Shown: positions 40,643-48,869 of the stretch, piece after piece | How the letters are laid out: each line of letters starts with the position of its first letter | Position numbering within the stretch: the stretch's first letter is position 1 | DNA from: an uncultured Erysipelotrichaceae bacterium | GTDB lineage: Bacteria > Bacillota_I > Bacilli_A > Erysipelotrichales > Erysipelotrichaceae | Assembly (NCBI GenBank): GCA_900315225.1 | Contig: OMYM01000134.1 | Location: forward strand, 1 to 58,889 | Length of the DNA stretch: 58,889 nt | Direction: 5' to 3' | Translations under genes and position numbers: made by a program | Notes under the pieces: model-generated | Told to the model about the DNA's origin: nothing | What the model saw: only the letters and a program-made list of their open reading frames with translations | Database searches by the model: none

Positions 40643-41300
40643 GAATACGCAAAAGCCATCCTTCAAGTGGCATAACTTCTTAAAAACCGCGCTTCCCGTC
40701 ATGGCGGCTGCCGATGCATACATCCTTTGCTCTATTTTTGCCTACATCAGGAATTTGCCTATGACCTACGCCTTTCCATTGGTTGTGCCTTTTTTTAGCT
40801 TTCTTGGCATCAATGGAAACTTCTATGGCGAGCATGGAATTTTTGTTTCACTGATCGTCATATACCTTATCATTCGACTTGTCATTCTGGTTGTCGCGAC
40901 CCTTAAGCTTTCCAAGGATGAAAACGGATGTTGGACCGTGTGGGGAATCTTGCTTTTCATTGACATCGCCTTGGAAGCCCTCTTGGTATACGGCATGTAT
41001 GCCAACAGCAACGTCTTGCTAAAATACCTGGCGTTGACAAGGGACTGTTTCAATTACTACGGAATAGGCTTTTTTGCTTTATTCTTTGAAGACAAGGTGT
41101 TCTATCGAATGCGCGTCGTGATCCTGTTTTTCCTGTGCCTGCACTTGGCGGCTACAGCCGTCTACTACAATGACCGCTTTACAAAGCTGGTCCGCATCAA
41201 GGAAGCGGAATCAAACAAAAAAACCCATTGCCCATATTGCGGGCATGAGCTAAAAGAAATCAATGAACCATATTGCCCGCATTGCGGAAAAAAGCACTGA
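40632..41300 (+). CDS. Membrane protein with C-terminal zinc ribbon
   Basis: A 222-residue protein of unknown function. About five hydrophobic segments lie between residues 15 and 180 (for example VSLIVIYLIIRLVILVVATL and VVILFFLCLHLAATAVYY). The last 25 residues form a cytosolic rubredoxin-type knuckle pair, CPYCGHELKE..EPYCPHCGKKH. It overlaps trmD by 11 bases and takes the place where rplS normally follows. Similar zinc-ribbon membrane proteins are common and uncharacterised in Firmicutes. Confidence 0.75.
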   Translation: MAAKNTQKPSFKWHNFLKTALPVMAAADAYILCSIFAYIRNLPMTYAFPLVVPFFSFLGINGNFYGEHGIFVSLIVIYLIIRLVILVVATLKLSKDENGCWTVWGILLFIDIALEALLVYGMYANSNVLLKYLALTRDCFNYYGIGFFALFFEDKVFYRMRVVILFFLCLHLAATAVYYNDRFTKLVRIKEAESNKKTHCPYCGHELKEINEPYCPHCGKKH

Positions 41301-41302
41301 CA

Positions 41303-41330
41303 AAAACCCGGATCAATTTTCCGGGTTTTC
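41303..41330. terminator. Bidirectional terminator between zinc-ribbon and DUF1836 genes
   Basis: AAAACCCGG (41304-41312) pairs with CCGGGTTTT (41321-41329). The stop codon of the minus-strand DUF1836 gene (41313-41315) lies in the loop. Confidence 0.8.
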
Positions 41331-41810
41331 TTTTCGCGAAGCGAAATACTGTTCCAGGTACATCTTGTGCGCAATGGCAACTACCGTTGCCGACAACATG
41401 TCGGACGTTCCTTCGCCCTGGGCACCGATCGATATCTGCTTGTTTTCATACAAAGCGCCAAGCGTATCCTCCAGAACCTGCCTGAATTTCTCATAGGCTG
41501 ACTGAAAATCATCCTCGCTTGTGCGGATATCCTCTAAAAGCGTCTTGACATTCTGGATAGACAACACCGTCTTTGAAACATTGACAAGAATCAAGGATGC
41601 AATCTGGATGCGGCTGTATGTTTTCCTTGAAAGCTTGCCTATGAGCTTTTGCTTTGCGTAGTTAGATATCATTGAGGTTGTCACCAGCATGTCGGGATAA
41701 AGATCAAGGTATCCATTGATAAACTTTGCGGTCTGGTCAAGATATAGGCCTACGTCAGGTATTTCACTGTAGTGCGGCATTACCGCCGTCTTGTTTCTTT
41801 CTGTTTCCAT
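41313..41810 (-). CDS. DUF1836 family protein
   Basis: A 165-residue protein of the DUF1836 family, which has an N-terminal MerR/HTH-like region. The signature PHYSEIPDVGLYLDQTAKFINGYL is followed by TTSMISNYAKQKLI, which fits a helix-turn-helix. A C-terminal helical half (about 75-165) has no motif. The start at 41810 coincides with the predicted first base of the transcript from a strong promoter; an ATG at 41780 is the alternative. Function unknown, probably a DNA-binding regulator. Confidence 0.75.
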   Translation of the reverse strand: METERNKTAVMPHYSEIPDVGLYLDQTAKFINGYLDLYPDMLVTTSMISNYAKQKLIGKLSRKTYSRIQIASLILVNVSKTVLSIQNVKTLLEDIRTSEDDFQSAYEKFRQVLEDTLGALYENKQISIGAQGEGTSDMLSATVVAIAHKMYLEQYFASRKENPEN

Positions 41811-41816
41811 GTCTCC

Positions 41817-41845
41817 ATTGTATTTTATCTTTTGAATACCGTCAA
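41817..41845 (-). promoter_or_regulatory. Promoter of the DUF1836 gene (minus strand)
   Basis: Read on the minus strand: TTGACG (41840-41845), a 17-base spacer, TACAAT (41817-41822). The ATG at 41810 lies 6 bases past the -10 box. Confidence 0.75.
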
Positions 41846-41864
41846 ACAAATTTTCAATTTCTCG

Positions 41865-41893
41865 TTGACAAGTTTTTGAATATCCCATAATAT
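41865..41893 (+). promoter_or_regulatory. Promoter of the hemolysin III gene
   Basis: TTGACA (41865-41870), a 17-base spacer, TAATAT (41888-41893). A small stem (CGGTT/AACCG, about 41908-41923) lies in the leader before the ribosome binding site AAGGAGGA. Confidence 0.75.
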
Positions 41894-41957
41894 AGAGACA
41901 TGAACGGTTATTAGAAAACCGATGAAATGGTCTTTGTGATTTTGAAGGAGGATGTTT

Positions 41958-42638
41958 ATGACCACATACAATTTAGACAGTACTTCGATTCATTTCTATC
42001 CAAAGGACTTCTGGAGCGCAACAACGCATGCTGTTGGCTTTGTTTTGGCATTGAACGCCATGCCAGTGCTTTTGATCAAGGCTTCAGTGTACGGCGCCGG
42101 AATGAGGGAATTGACCGCATATGCCGTCTTTATGCTCAGTATGACGCTTCTCTATGGCGCTAGCGCGGCATATCACTCTTTCAATGTGAATGAAAGAGTG
42201 AACAAGGTTCTCAAGATCGTAGATCACTCCAGCATCTTTGTCTTGATCGCAGGTTCGTATATGCCTGTGTGCATTTGCGGGCTGGCAAGCCAAAAGGCAA
42301 TGATGCTTCTAGCGTTCATTTGGCTCTTTGCCTTGTCGGGAATCGCCTTTAAGATATTATGGGTGACCTGCCCAAGGTGGGTTTCTTCGCTCATCTACAC
42401 ATGCATGGGGTGGGCTTGCGTCATGGTCATACCAGATATGCTTAAGTCATTGCCACGTCCTGCGTTTGCCTGGCTTCTTGCTGGAGGCCTATTCTACACG
42501 GTAGGCGCGCTGATCTATGCCAGAAAAAAGGATCTTACCGGCATCAAAGGTTTCGGCAATCATGAAATCTTCCATTTGTTCGTGCTTGCTGGAAGCATAT
42601 GCCACTTCATTCAGGCGTTCTGCTTCTTATGCGTTTAA
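41958..42638 (+). CDS. Hemolysin III family membrane protein (YqfA/PAQR-like)
   Basis: A 226-residue protein with seven predicted membrane helices, of the Hly-III/PAQR superfamily. Conserved histidines and acidic residues of the proposed metal site are present: ATTHAVGF, SAAYHSFNV, DHSSIFVLIAGSYMP and GNHEIFHLFVLAGSICHF. Despite the name, a toxin role is doubtful; relatives affect membrane lipid homeostasis. The start at 41958 has AAGGAGGA at a standard distance; ATG 41952 is too close to it. Confidence 0.85.
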   Translation: MTTYNLDSTSIHFYPKDFWSATTHAVGFVLALNAMPVLLIKASVYGAGMRELTAYAVFMLSMTLLYGASAAYHSFNVNERVNKVLKIVDHSSIFVLIAGSYMPVCICGLASQKAMMLLAFIWLFALSGIAFKILWVTCPRWVSSLIYTCMGWACVMVIPDMLKSLPRPAFAWLLAGGLFYTVGALIYARKKDLTGIKGFGNHEIFHLFVLAGSICHFIQAFCFLCV

Positions 42639-42789
42639 CGCGGGAATTGTAAATCAATTGGTTCCATGCCATACTTTATGCAAGAAGATATGCTTTTTAT
42701 AAAGCTGGATGAAAGACTTCGCGCGCAATGCGGACGGTTTGTTTGACAAGATAATCATTAGGAAGATAGAAAGCAGAGGTATGGAAATC

Positions 42790-44118
42790 ATGAGATTTGT
42801 CGATTTAATTGAAAAAAAGGCGGATGGCATGCCGCTTTCAACGCAGGAAATCAAGGAAATGATCAACGGGTATGTCGCAAATGAAATACCCGACTATCAA
42901 ATGTCGGCCATGGCAATGGCCATATTGCAACGAGGCATGAACGACAGGGAGAGCGCCGACCTTACCATGGCGATGATGAATTCCGGCGATATCGCAGATT
43001 TGTCCGACCTTCCTGGCGTTAAGGTAGACAAACACAGCACAGGTGGCGTTGGAGACACAACGACATTGGCTGTTGCACCGCTAGTCGCGGCGTGCGGCGG
43101 AACTGTCGCAAAAATGAGCGGAAGGGGACTCGGACACACCGGAGGTACATTGGACAAGCTTGAAGCAATTCCTGGAACGAAGGTTGAAATTGGCTTAGAG
43201 GAATTCAAGAAAATCGTTCTTGCCAACGGCGTTTCAGTCATTGGACAAAGTGGAAATCTTGTCCCAGCAGACAAAAAGCTCTACGCTTTGCGCGATGTCA
43301 CAGCGACAGTGCGTTCCATTCCGCTGATCGCTTCATCGATCATGTCGAAAAAACTTGCGGCAGGGGCGGATGCAATTGTCTTGGACGTCAAGTCGGGAAA
43401 CGGTGCTTTCATGCGCACAGACGCGGAAGCAAGAGAGCTTGCAACGCTGATGGTGCGCATTGGAAAGCGCCTTGGCAGACGCGTCTCGGCGATTGTCACA
43501 GATATGAGCCAGCCACTTGGCAATGCCATTGGCAACGCTCTAGAAGTCAAGGAAGCGGTGGAACTGCTATCCGGCCTGATTCCTGAAAGCGACCCCTTGT
43601 ACAAGGTTTGCCTTCTTCTTGGCTCGCATATGCTTTGCATGTCCAATATCGCCAAGGATGCGGAAGAAGCACACGCAATGCTTGAAAAAGCGGTGAAGGA
43701 CGGCAGCGGGCTCGCCCGTTTACAGAAAATGATTTCCTTGCAATCGGGGGATAGCTCATTTCTATGCATGGAACGCATCGATGAACTCATTCACGTCAAA
43801 AAAACCATCGATATTCCAGTCCAAAGGGAAGGCTACATCTATTCCATTGATGCCCGCAAAATCGGCATTGCGGCGCAAATGCTAGGCGCTGGAAGAGAAA
43901 GAAAAGGGGATCCCATCGATTATTCCGTTGGTCTTGTCATGAAAGCAAGGAGAGGAGCTTTTATGCATATTGGCGCACCAATCTGCCGCATGTATGTCAA
44001 TGACGAAAGAAACCTGGAAGAGGCGCGCAATCTTATCTACCAAGCCGTTCAACTCAAAGATGAACAACCGCAAGAAACACCAATCGTTCATTTTACAATC
44101 ACTGACATGGATATATAA
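42790..44118 (+). CDS. pdp: Pyrimidine-nucleoside phosphorylase
   Basis: Splits uridine or thymidine with phosphate for nucleoside salvage; 442 residues, as Bacillus Pdp. VDLIEKKADGMPLSTQEIKEMINGYV, the phosphate loop KHSTGGVGDTTTL, SGRGLGHTGGTLDKLEAIPG and GQSGNLVPADKKLYALRDVTATV are intact. The start at 42790 matches the family N-terminus and the AGAGGT site; an ATG 9 bases earlier lies too close. Upstream, a TTGACA at 42741 lacks a good -10. No deoC or cdd is adjacent. Confidence 0.92.
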   Translation: MRFVDLIEKKADGMPLSTQEIKEMINGYVANEIPDYQMSAMAMAILQRGMNDRESADLTMAMMNSGDIADLSDLPGVKVDKHSTGGVGDTTTLAVAPLVAACGGTVAKMSGRGLGHTGGTLDKLEAIPGTKVEIGLEEFKKIVLANGVSVIGQSGNLVPADKKLYALRDVTATVRSIPLIASSIMSKKLAAGADAIVLDVKSGNGAFMRTDAEARELATLMVRIGKRLGRRVSAIVTDMSQPLGNAIGNALEVKEAVELLSGLIPESDPLYKVCLLLGSHMLCMSNIAKDAEEAHAMLEKAVKDGSGLARLQKMISLQSGDSSFLCMERIDELIHVKKTIDIPVQREGYIYSIDARKIGIAAQMLGAGRERKGDPIDYSVGLVMKARRGAFMHIGAPICRMYVNDERNLEEARNLIYQAVQLKDEQPQETPIVHFTITDMDI

Positions 44119-44143
44119 AAAAGCCTGCTACCAGGCTTTTTTA
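44117..44143. terminator. Terminator of pdp, probably bidirectional
   Basis: AAAAAAGCCTG pairs with CAGGCTTTTTT around CTAC. It lies between the pdp stop and the end of the convergent minus-strand gene at 44147. Confidence 0.85.
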
Positions 44144-44146
44144 GGA

Positions 44147-44620
44147 TTATTCAGCGCGGAAACGATTCACAATGCTACGTGCCTCACGTTCATCAAGCCA
44201 CTGTATCATATTGCTCTCATCGCGCTTCAATATGATTGCCACGCCGCGCGCCTCTGGATCACGATACGACAGAATGAGCAATCTGTCATCGTAGCGTTCC
44301 GAAGGCTCTTCCGCAGCGTTATAGATCAAGCGATATTCCTTGCCAAGCTCGTTGATTGTCAATTCAACCAAAGACCTGCGTCCAGTGTAGGAATCATCAA
44401 GCTGTTCGCGGAGAATCTTGTTTGTCTCATAGAAAATTGAGTCCAGCCACTGGTCGGAAGTATGGCGAATATCAACCTTGGTCTTTTCATCATCTTCGTA
44501 ATATGTACGCAACACAAGGTGCCCCTTGCATACAACAGGGTTGTTGCTCCCGTAGAATGCCACGGTACATACGTTGTGATAGAAGTGGTTGAACGGATAA
44601 TATAGCTTTACTGGAACCAT
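44147..44620 (-). CDS. Conserved-looking hypothetical protein, divergent from comB
   Basis: A 157-residue soluble protein that I do not recognise. It begins MVPVKLYYPFNHFYHNV, has alternating strand-like segments (VCKGHLVLRTYYEDDEKTKVD, SLVELTINELGKEYRLIYN) and a helical charged end (WLDEREARSIVNRFRAE). One cysteine pair is spread out; there is no signal peptide. A good ribosome binding site (AAGGAGAG) and a TTGCTA-17-TATGAT promoter support it. It shares its control region, with a palindrome, with comB. Confidence 0.65.
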   Translation of the reverse strand: MVPVKLYYPFNHFYHNVCTVAFYGSNNPVVCKGHLVLRTYYEDDEKTKVDIRHTSDQWLDSIFYETNKILREQLDDSYTGRRSLVELTINELGKEYRLIYNAAEEPSERYDDRLLILSYRDPEARGVAIILKRDESNMIQWLDEREARSIVNRFRAE

Positions 44621-44651
44621 GCGGCGCTCTCCTTTTTACTTAACGTTTATT

Positions 44652-44699
44652 ATCATATCCCCAAACTCTCGTTTTAGCAAGAAACGAGAATGATATAAT
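44652..44699. promoter_or_regulatory. Divergent promoters with a shared palindrome between the hypothetical gene and comB
   Basis: The palindrome TCTCGTTT (44667-44674), 7 bases, AAACGAGA (44682-44689) has perfect 8-bp arms. The minus-strand promoter is TTGCTA (44675-44680), 17 bases, TATGAT (44652-44657), so its -35 lies in the palindrome spacer. The + strand promoter has an extended TGATATAAT (TATAAT at 44694-44699), with its -35 region in the palindrome. The whole looks like a joint operator. Confidence 0.65.
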
Positions 44700-44729
44700 T
44701 ATCACAAAGGTTTTTTAGGGAGGCTTTTC

Positions 44730-45422
44730 ATGAAGATTCACATTCTCCACGGTTTACAAGGCGCAAGAAATGCTTGTGGCATTGCTGTCGTCATTGATGT
44801 TTTCCGGGCTTTTTCGCTCGAATGCTATATGTATGCAAGAAATGCAACGAAAATAATTCCCTGCGGCACGGTCGAAGAGGCGTTCTCCATGAAACTGCGC
44901 CACCCAGGCTATCTTTTGGCAGGAGAGAGAAACGGCGTAATGGTCGAAGGCTTTGATTACGGCAATTCTCCCTCTCAGTTTGAAGCCCTGGATTTAACAG
45001 GCAAAAGCATCATCCATACGACAAGCGCCGGAGTGCAGGGACTCGTTGCAGCTTCGCATGCGCAAGAAGTCGTTACGGGTGCATTGTGCAATGCATCGGC
45101 GGTAGCAAATTACATACTTTCGCAAAATCCAGAAAACGTATCCTTGGTTGCCATGGGATGGAACGGCGTCAAGCAAACCGAGGAAGACATTCTTTGCGCC
45201 AAATACATCCGTTCCATCATAGAGGGAAATCCTATGGCGGACATCCGCGAGAAAGCATTGGCGCTCCGCGAACAAGAAGGCAAGAAATTCTTTGATCCCT
45301 CCAGGCAAAGCGTATTCCCGGAAAGGGACTTCTGGCTCTGCACAAAAGTAGATGTCTTTGACCATGTCATACATATCGACTACAAGGACGAAGTGATTTC
45401 CACGCATTGGGCCAAGCATTGA
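44730..45422 (+). CDS. ComB-like 2-phosphosulfolactate phosphatase family protein
   Basis: A 230-residue protein of the ComB family, whose founding member removes phosphate from 2-phosphosulfolactate in coenzyme M synthesis. VVIDVFRAFSLECYMYARNATKIIPC corresponds to the family's VIDVLRAT start; LLAGERNGVMVEGFDYGNSP and KSIIHTTSAGVQGL are typical. No ComA or ComC gene is near, and coenzyme M is not expected in this group, so the true substrate is probably another phospho-acid. AGGGAGG precedes the ATG. Confidence 0.82.
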   Translation: MKIHILHGLQGARNACGIAVVIDVFRAFSLECYMYARNATKIIPCGTVEEAFSMKLRHPGYLLAGERNGVMVEGFDYGNSPSQFEALDLTGKSIIHTTSAGVQGLVAASHAQEVVTGALCNASAVANYILSQNPENVSLVAMGWNGVKQTEEDILCAKYIRSIIEGNPMADIREKALALREQEGKKFFDPSRQSVFPERDFWLCTKVDVFDHVIHIDYKDEVISTHWAKH

Positions 45423-45434
45423 ATCAAAAAGAAT

Positions 45435-45463
45435 TTGCACAACCAGCCAATGCGTGGTATTAT
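45435..45463 (+). promoter_or_regulatory. Promoter of rplS
   Basis: TTGCAC (45435-45440), a 17-base spacer and TATTAT (45458-45463) with extended TGG. It leaves a leader of about 78 nt before the rplS start. Confidence 0.75.
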
Positions 45464-45469
45464 TCTCAA

Positions 45470-45528
45470 GCGCTTTATGCGCGGCACTGTTCCGCTGGCA
45501 AGATGCGCATGAACAGGTAGCCCAATAG
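45470..45528 (+). promoter_or_regulatory. Candidate L19 (rplS) leader regulatory RNA
   Basis: The leader holds a GCGC-TTTAT-GCGC stem, then ACTGTTCCGCTGGC and a downstream GAACAGGTAGCCC; TGTTC pairs with GAACA. The CTGTTCCGC / GAACAGGTAGCC pairing resembles the known Firmicutes L19 leader, through which L19 is thought to repress itself. The comparison is from memory. Confidence 0.5.
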
Positions 45529-45547
45529 ATATATAAGGAGAAATAAT

Positions 45548-45898
45548 ATGGACTTTAGCTTAGTCAACAGAATTACCCAGGATCAGCTTCGCAGCGATAT
45601 TCCGCAATTCAAGCCTGGCGATACCCTCAAGGTACATGTAAGAATCAAAGAAGGCGAAAAGACACGTATCCAGATTTACGAAGGCGTTTGTGTCGACCGT
45701 TCCAATGGCAACGGTATCCGCGGCTCGTTCACGGTTCGCAAGATTTCCAATGGCGTTGGTGTCCAGAGGACTTTCCCGGTTCACTCGCCAATTCTCGAAA
45801 AGATCGAAGTCGTTCGTCGAGGCAAGGTGCGCAGAGCAAAGCTGTCATACCTCAAGGGATTGTCCGCAAAGAACGCACGCATCAAGGAAGATCGTTAG
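45548..45898 (+). CDS. rplS: 50S ribosomal protein L19
   Basis: A 116-residue ribosomal protein bL19 at the subunit interface. [28 protein letters not shown] and [33 protein letters not shown] are unmistakable. It has its own promoter and leader, and a terminator follows; trmD, its usual upstream partner, is 5 kb away. Confidence 0.97.
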   Translation: MDFSLVNRITQDQLRSDIPQFKPGDTLKVHVRIKEGEKTRIQIYEGVCVDRSNGNGIRGSFTVRKISNGVGVQRTFPVHSPILEKIEVVRRGKVRRAKLSYLKGLSAKNARIKEDR

Positions 45899-45909
45899 TC
45901 CAAGACCAG

Positions 45910-45943
45910 AAAAAAAAGGGAAGCTTCGGGTTTTCCTTTTTTT
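45910..45943 (+). terminator. Terminator of rplS
   Basis: An A-rich left arm with GGGAA pairs with TTTTCC plus a T-run around a GCTTCGGG loop. Confidence 0.65.
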
Positions 45944-45984
45944 AACCTTGTGGTAATGTTGTAAAAACACGGAGGTTGTAGAGC

Positions 45985-46554
45985 ATGAGTGAAAAAAACA
46001 AGTCATTCTTTAAGGAAGTATGGTCCTTTTGCAAAGATTTTGTTGTATGCGCAGGCATTGTCCTCGTATGCACGCATTTCATTGCCAGACCAATCCAAGT
46101 AAAGGGCAGCTCCATGTATCCCACGCTTGAGGACAAGGAAATCGGCATTTCCAACATACTGGGAAAAAATCTTGGCTCGATTGATCGATTCGACATCGTC
46201 ATCGTGCATGTGGTGACCGAAACAAAAAACGAGTATCTTGTAAAGCGCGCCATCGGCCTGCCTGGTGAAACCATTTATTATGAAGACGACAAGCTGTATG
46301 TCAATGGCGAATATGTCGAGGAGCCTTTCCTAGACACTGAATTCGCAAATGACTACAGAAGTAGCCACAACGCCTCTTATACCGGCAATATTTCTCCGCT
46401 GACGCTAGGCGAGGATGAGTATTTCTGCCTTGGCGACAACCGTCCGGGATCCTCCGACTCCAGGGTATATGGACCTTTCAAGTACTCCAACATCCTAGGC
46501 AAAGGGGTCGTTGTCCTCTTTCCTTTCAACAAAGCCGGGGTTCACACATGGTAA
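45985..46554 (+). CDS. lepB: Signal peptidase I
   Basis: A membrane serine protease that removes signal peptides from exported proteins; 189 residues. One N-terminal membrane helix (about residues 15-33), catalytic GSSMYPT (Ser43), [12 protein letters not shown] (Lys87) and the [15 protein letters not shown] box. GGAGG precedes the ATG. It overlaps rbgA by 7 bases; together they start the lepB-rbgA-rnhB operon. Confidence 0.95.
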   Translation: MSEKNKSFFKEVWSFCKDFVVCAGIVLVCTHFIARPIQVKGSSMYPTLEDKEIGISNILGKNLGSIDRFDIVIVHVVTETKNEYLVKRAIGLPGETIYYEDDKLYVNGEYVEEPFLDTEFANDYRSSHNASYTGNISPLTLGEDEYFCLGDNRPGSSDSRVYGPFKYSNILGKGVVVLFPFNKAGVHTW

Positions 46555-47399
46555 AGGTACAGTGGTATCCCGGCCATATGGAAAAAGCTCGCCGCGAGAT
46601 GACCGAGAAGCTCAAGGTGGTCGACATGATCATAGAGCTTAGGGATGCACGCATTCCAATGGCATCGGCGAACCCGCTTCTCAAGTCCATGGCGCAGGGA
46701 AAGCCACGTCTTGTCATCCTCGCAAAGCGCGACATGGCAGACCCTTCGCAGACAGCGGCGTTTGAAAAAGCGCTGGCCAAAGAATATGGCTCATGCATGT
46801 CGCTGGACCTCATGCATGACGCCAAGTGCAAGGGAAAGATTGTTCGTGCCTCCATTGCCTTGATGAAAGAAAAACGAGACAAACAATTATCTCGCGGAAT
46901 ACGTCCACGCGCTGTGCGTGCCATGGCAGTCGGCATACCAAACGTTGGTAAATCCACCATGATCAACCGCATTGCGGGAAAAAACACTTTGATTGCGCAA
47001 GATCGCCCGGGAGTCACTCGCAGCCTGACATGGTTGCGCGCAGACAGTGATCTCGAATTGCTGGATACCCCTGGTGTACTGTGGCCAAAGTTCGACGATG
47101 AGAAGACCGGTGCCTTGCTGGCGGCGTATGGCTCGATCAACGACGACATATTCGATGTCAAGATGGTTGCCATGGACGCAATCCACGAGATACAGGATCT
47201 ATATCCTGGCTTGTTGGAAGGCATGTTTGATGCAGATGGGGCAAATCCTAACCAAATGCTGAAAAAAATAGCGGAAAAACGTCTATTGATTGGTGCAAAT
47301 GGACAACCTGATGCAAAACGCGCAGCGGAAACTTTCTTGCATGACCTGCGCAAAGGCAGGATTGGAAGATTGACATTGGAGAGACCAAATGCCGCGTGA
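46548..47399 (+). CDS. rbgA: Ribosome biogenesis GTPase RbgA (YlqF)
   Basis: A circularly permuted GTPase for late 50S assembly; 283 residues. [13 protein letters not shown] at the N-terminus, G4-like LAKRDMAD, G1 [13 protein letters not shown], switch RPGVTRS and [10 protein letters not shown] are in the permuted order. The ANTAR-like C-terminus ([26 protein letters not shown]) binds RNA. It overlaps both neighbours. Confidence 0.95.
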   Translation: MVKVQWYPGHMEKARREMTEKLKVVDMIIELRDARIPMASANPLLKSMAQGKPRLVILAKRDMADPSQTAAFEKALAKEYGSCMSLDLMHDAKCKGKIVRASIALMKEKRDKQLSRGIRPRAVRAMAVGIPNVGKSTMINRIAGKNTLIAQDRPGVTRSLTWLRADSDLELLDTPGVLWPKFDDEKTGALLAAYGSINDDIFDVKMVAMDAIHEIQDLYPGLLEGMFDADGANPNQMLKKIAEKRLLIGANGQPDAKRAAETFLHDLRKGRIGRLTLERPNAA

Positions 47400-48024
47400 G
47401 AAAAAGAACAAAATATGTTCCAATGAATATGAGCATGAACATTGGGCCAAGGATCGGCTGATCCTTGGCATTGACGAAGCCGGCAGGGGTCCCCTTGCCG
47501 GTCCGTTGACTGTAGCCGGCGTGGTTTTTCCCATCGGCTACGAAAATCCCGAAATCTACGATTCCAAGGCGCTAAGCGAAAAGAAAAGGGAACGTCTGTT
47601 CGAAGTGATTAAACAAGATGCTCTGTGGCACAAAATCGTCAATGTACCGCCAGCAGACATCGACCGCTACAACATATACCGTGCCGACCAGATGGCCATG
47701 GACGCGATGGCGCGCGAAAGCGATGCATTGATTGTGCTGACAGATGCCATGCCCTTGGAAATACCAGGCAAAACGATCATCCCTCTTGTCAAGGGAGACC
47801 AGAAATCAATATCTATTGCTGCCGCAAGCATTCTAGCCAAGGTTACGCGAGACAGGCTGATGAAGGAATACGACCTACAGTATCCGCAATATGGCTTTGC
47901 GAAGAACAAGGGATATCCAACCAAGCAACATATGACAGCCATCGAAGAATTCGGCGTCACACCGATCCATCGTCGAAGCTATGGACCGGTTGCCGTTGTC
48001 ATCCAAAAGCTCGATTTGTTTTAG
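47389..48024 (+). CDS. rnhB: Ribonuclease HII
   Basis: Removes ribonucleotides and RNA primers from DNA; 211 residues. [23 protein letters not shown] carries the catalytic Asp-Glu; [21 protein letters not shown] (second Asp) and [17 protein letters not shown] follow. It overlaps rbgA by 11 bases, a classic pairing in Firmicutes. Confidence 0.95.
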   Translation: MPREKKNKICSNEYEHEHWAKDRLILGIDEAGRGPLAGPLTVAGVVFPIGYENPEIYDSKALSEKKRERLFEVIKQDALWHKIVNVPPADIDRYNIYRADQMAMDAMARESDALIVLTDAMPLEIPGKTIIPLVKGDQKSISIAAASILAKVTRDRLMKEYDLQYPQYGFAKNKGYPTKQHMTAIEEFGVTPIHRRSYGPVAVVIQKLDLF

Positions 48025-48070
48025 GGGATTGCCGTTTCCTTGGGCAATATATTGCCTGGAGGAAACAAAC

Positions 48071-48841
48071 ATGAAAGAAAGAGAATACTTGGCGCGCCTA
48101 TCCATCAAGCACGAAGGAAACTGGCATGCAATCAAAAAAGGGATAGAGCAGGAAGAAAACGTTGACAACATTTCCATTGAAGAACATTATATAACGCTGT
48201 TGGATCCCGGATATCCGATACAGTTGAAGGAATTGAGAAACCCGCCATGGGTTTTGTTCTACCAAGGCGATGTATCGCTTCTTTCAACGCCCATGGCAAC
48301 CATCGTGGGGTCAAGGAAAATCACCGCCTATGGACGCGATGTCACGCGGTTGGCAACAGACATCCTTTCCAGAAAGTTCACGATTGTATCTGGCCTAGCA
48401 AAAGGCGTCGATGCATGCGCGCATCAAGCCGCCATGCAAAGAGGGCATACGATTGGAGTCGTTGGCTGCGGACTTGCGACCCAATACCCACTGGAAAACA
48501 GCGATCTTTATCTTCATATGTCGGCTCGACACTTGATCATCAGCGAATACCCACGCCTTACGCCTATCAGGAAATACCATTTCCCATGGCGCAATCGAAT
48601 CTTGGCAGCCTTGGGACAGTGTATTGTCGTAACACAGGCAAGCACAAAGAGCGGAACGCTGCTGACGGTCAATGAGGCGCTAGACCTTGATAGAGACATT
48701 TATTGCTTTCCGTATTCTTTTTTTGACAACGAAGGCTTCGGTTGCAATCGGCTGATTGCGGAGGGAGCCATTATTATCTATGATAAAGAACAGCTTGAGG
48801 CAATCAACCCGCTTCGTTTCAAAGAGCAAAGGTTGCTTTAG
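48071..48841 (+). CDS. dprA: DNA processing protein DprA/Smf
   Basis: Binds single-stranded DNA and loads RecA during transformation; 256 residues. The Rossmann-like core has TIVGSRKITAYGRDV, IVSGLAKGVDACAHQAAM, IGVVGCGL and AKSGTLLTVNEALDLDRDI-type segments (the fifth reads STKSGTLLTVNEALDLDRD). It is shorter than Bacillus DprA and lacks a C-terminal winged helix. The start at 48071 has GGAGG 8 bases upstream. It precedes topA, as in many Firmicutes. Confidence 0.93.
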   Translation: MKEREYLARLSIKHEGNWHAIKKGIEQEENVDNISIEEHYITLLDPGYPIQLKELRNPPWVLFYQGDVSLLSTPMATIVGSRKITAYGRDVTRLATDILSRKFTIVSGLAKGVDACAHQAAMQRGHTIGVVGCGLATQYPLENSDLYLHMSARHLIISEYPRLTPIRKYHFPWRNRILAALGQCIVVTQASTKSGTLLTVNEALDLDRDIYCFPYSFFDNEGFGCNRLIAEGAIIIYDKEQLEAINPLRFKEQRLL

Positions 48842-48869
48842 GCATCAATATGTTTGGAGAATGATTGAT

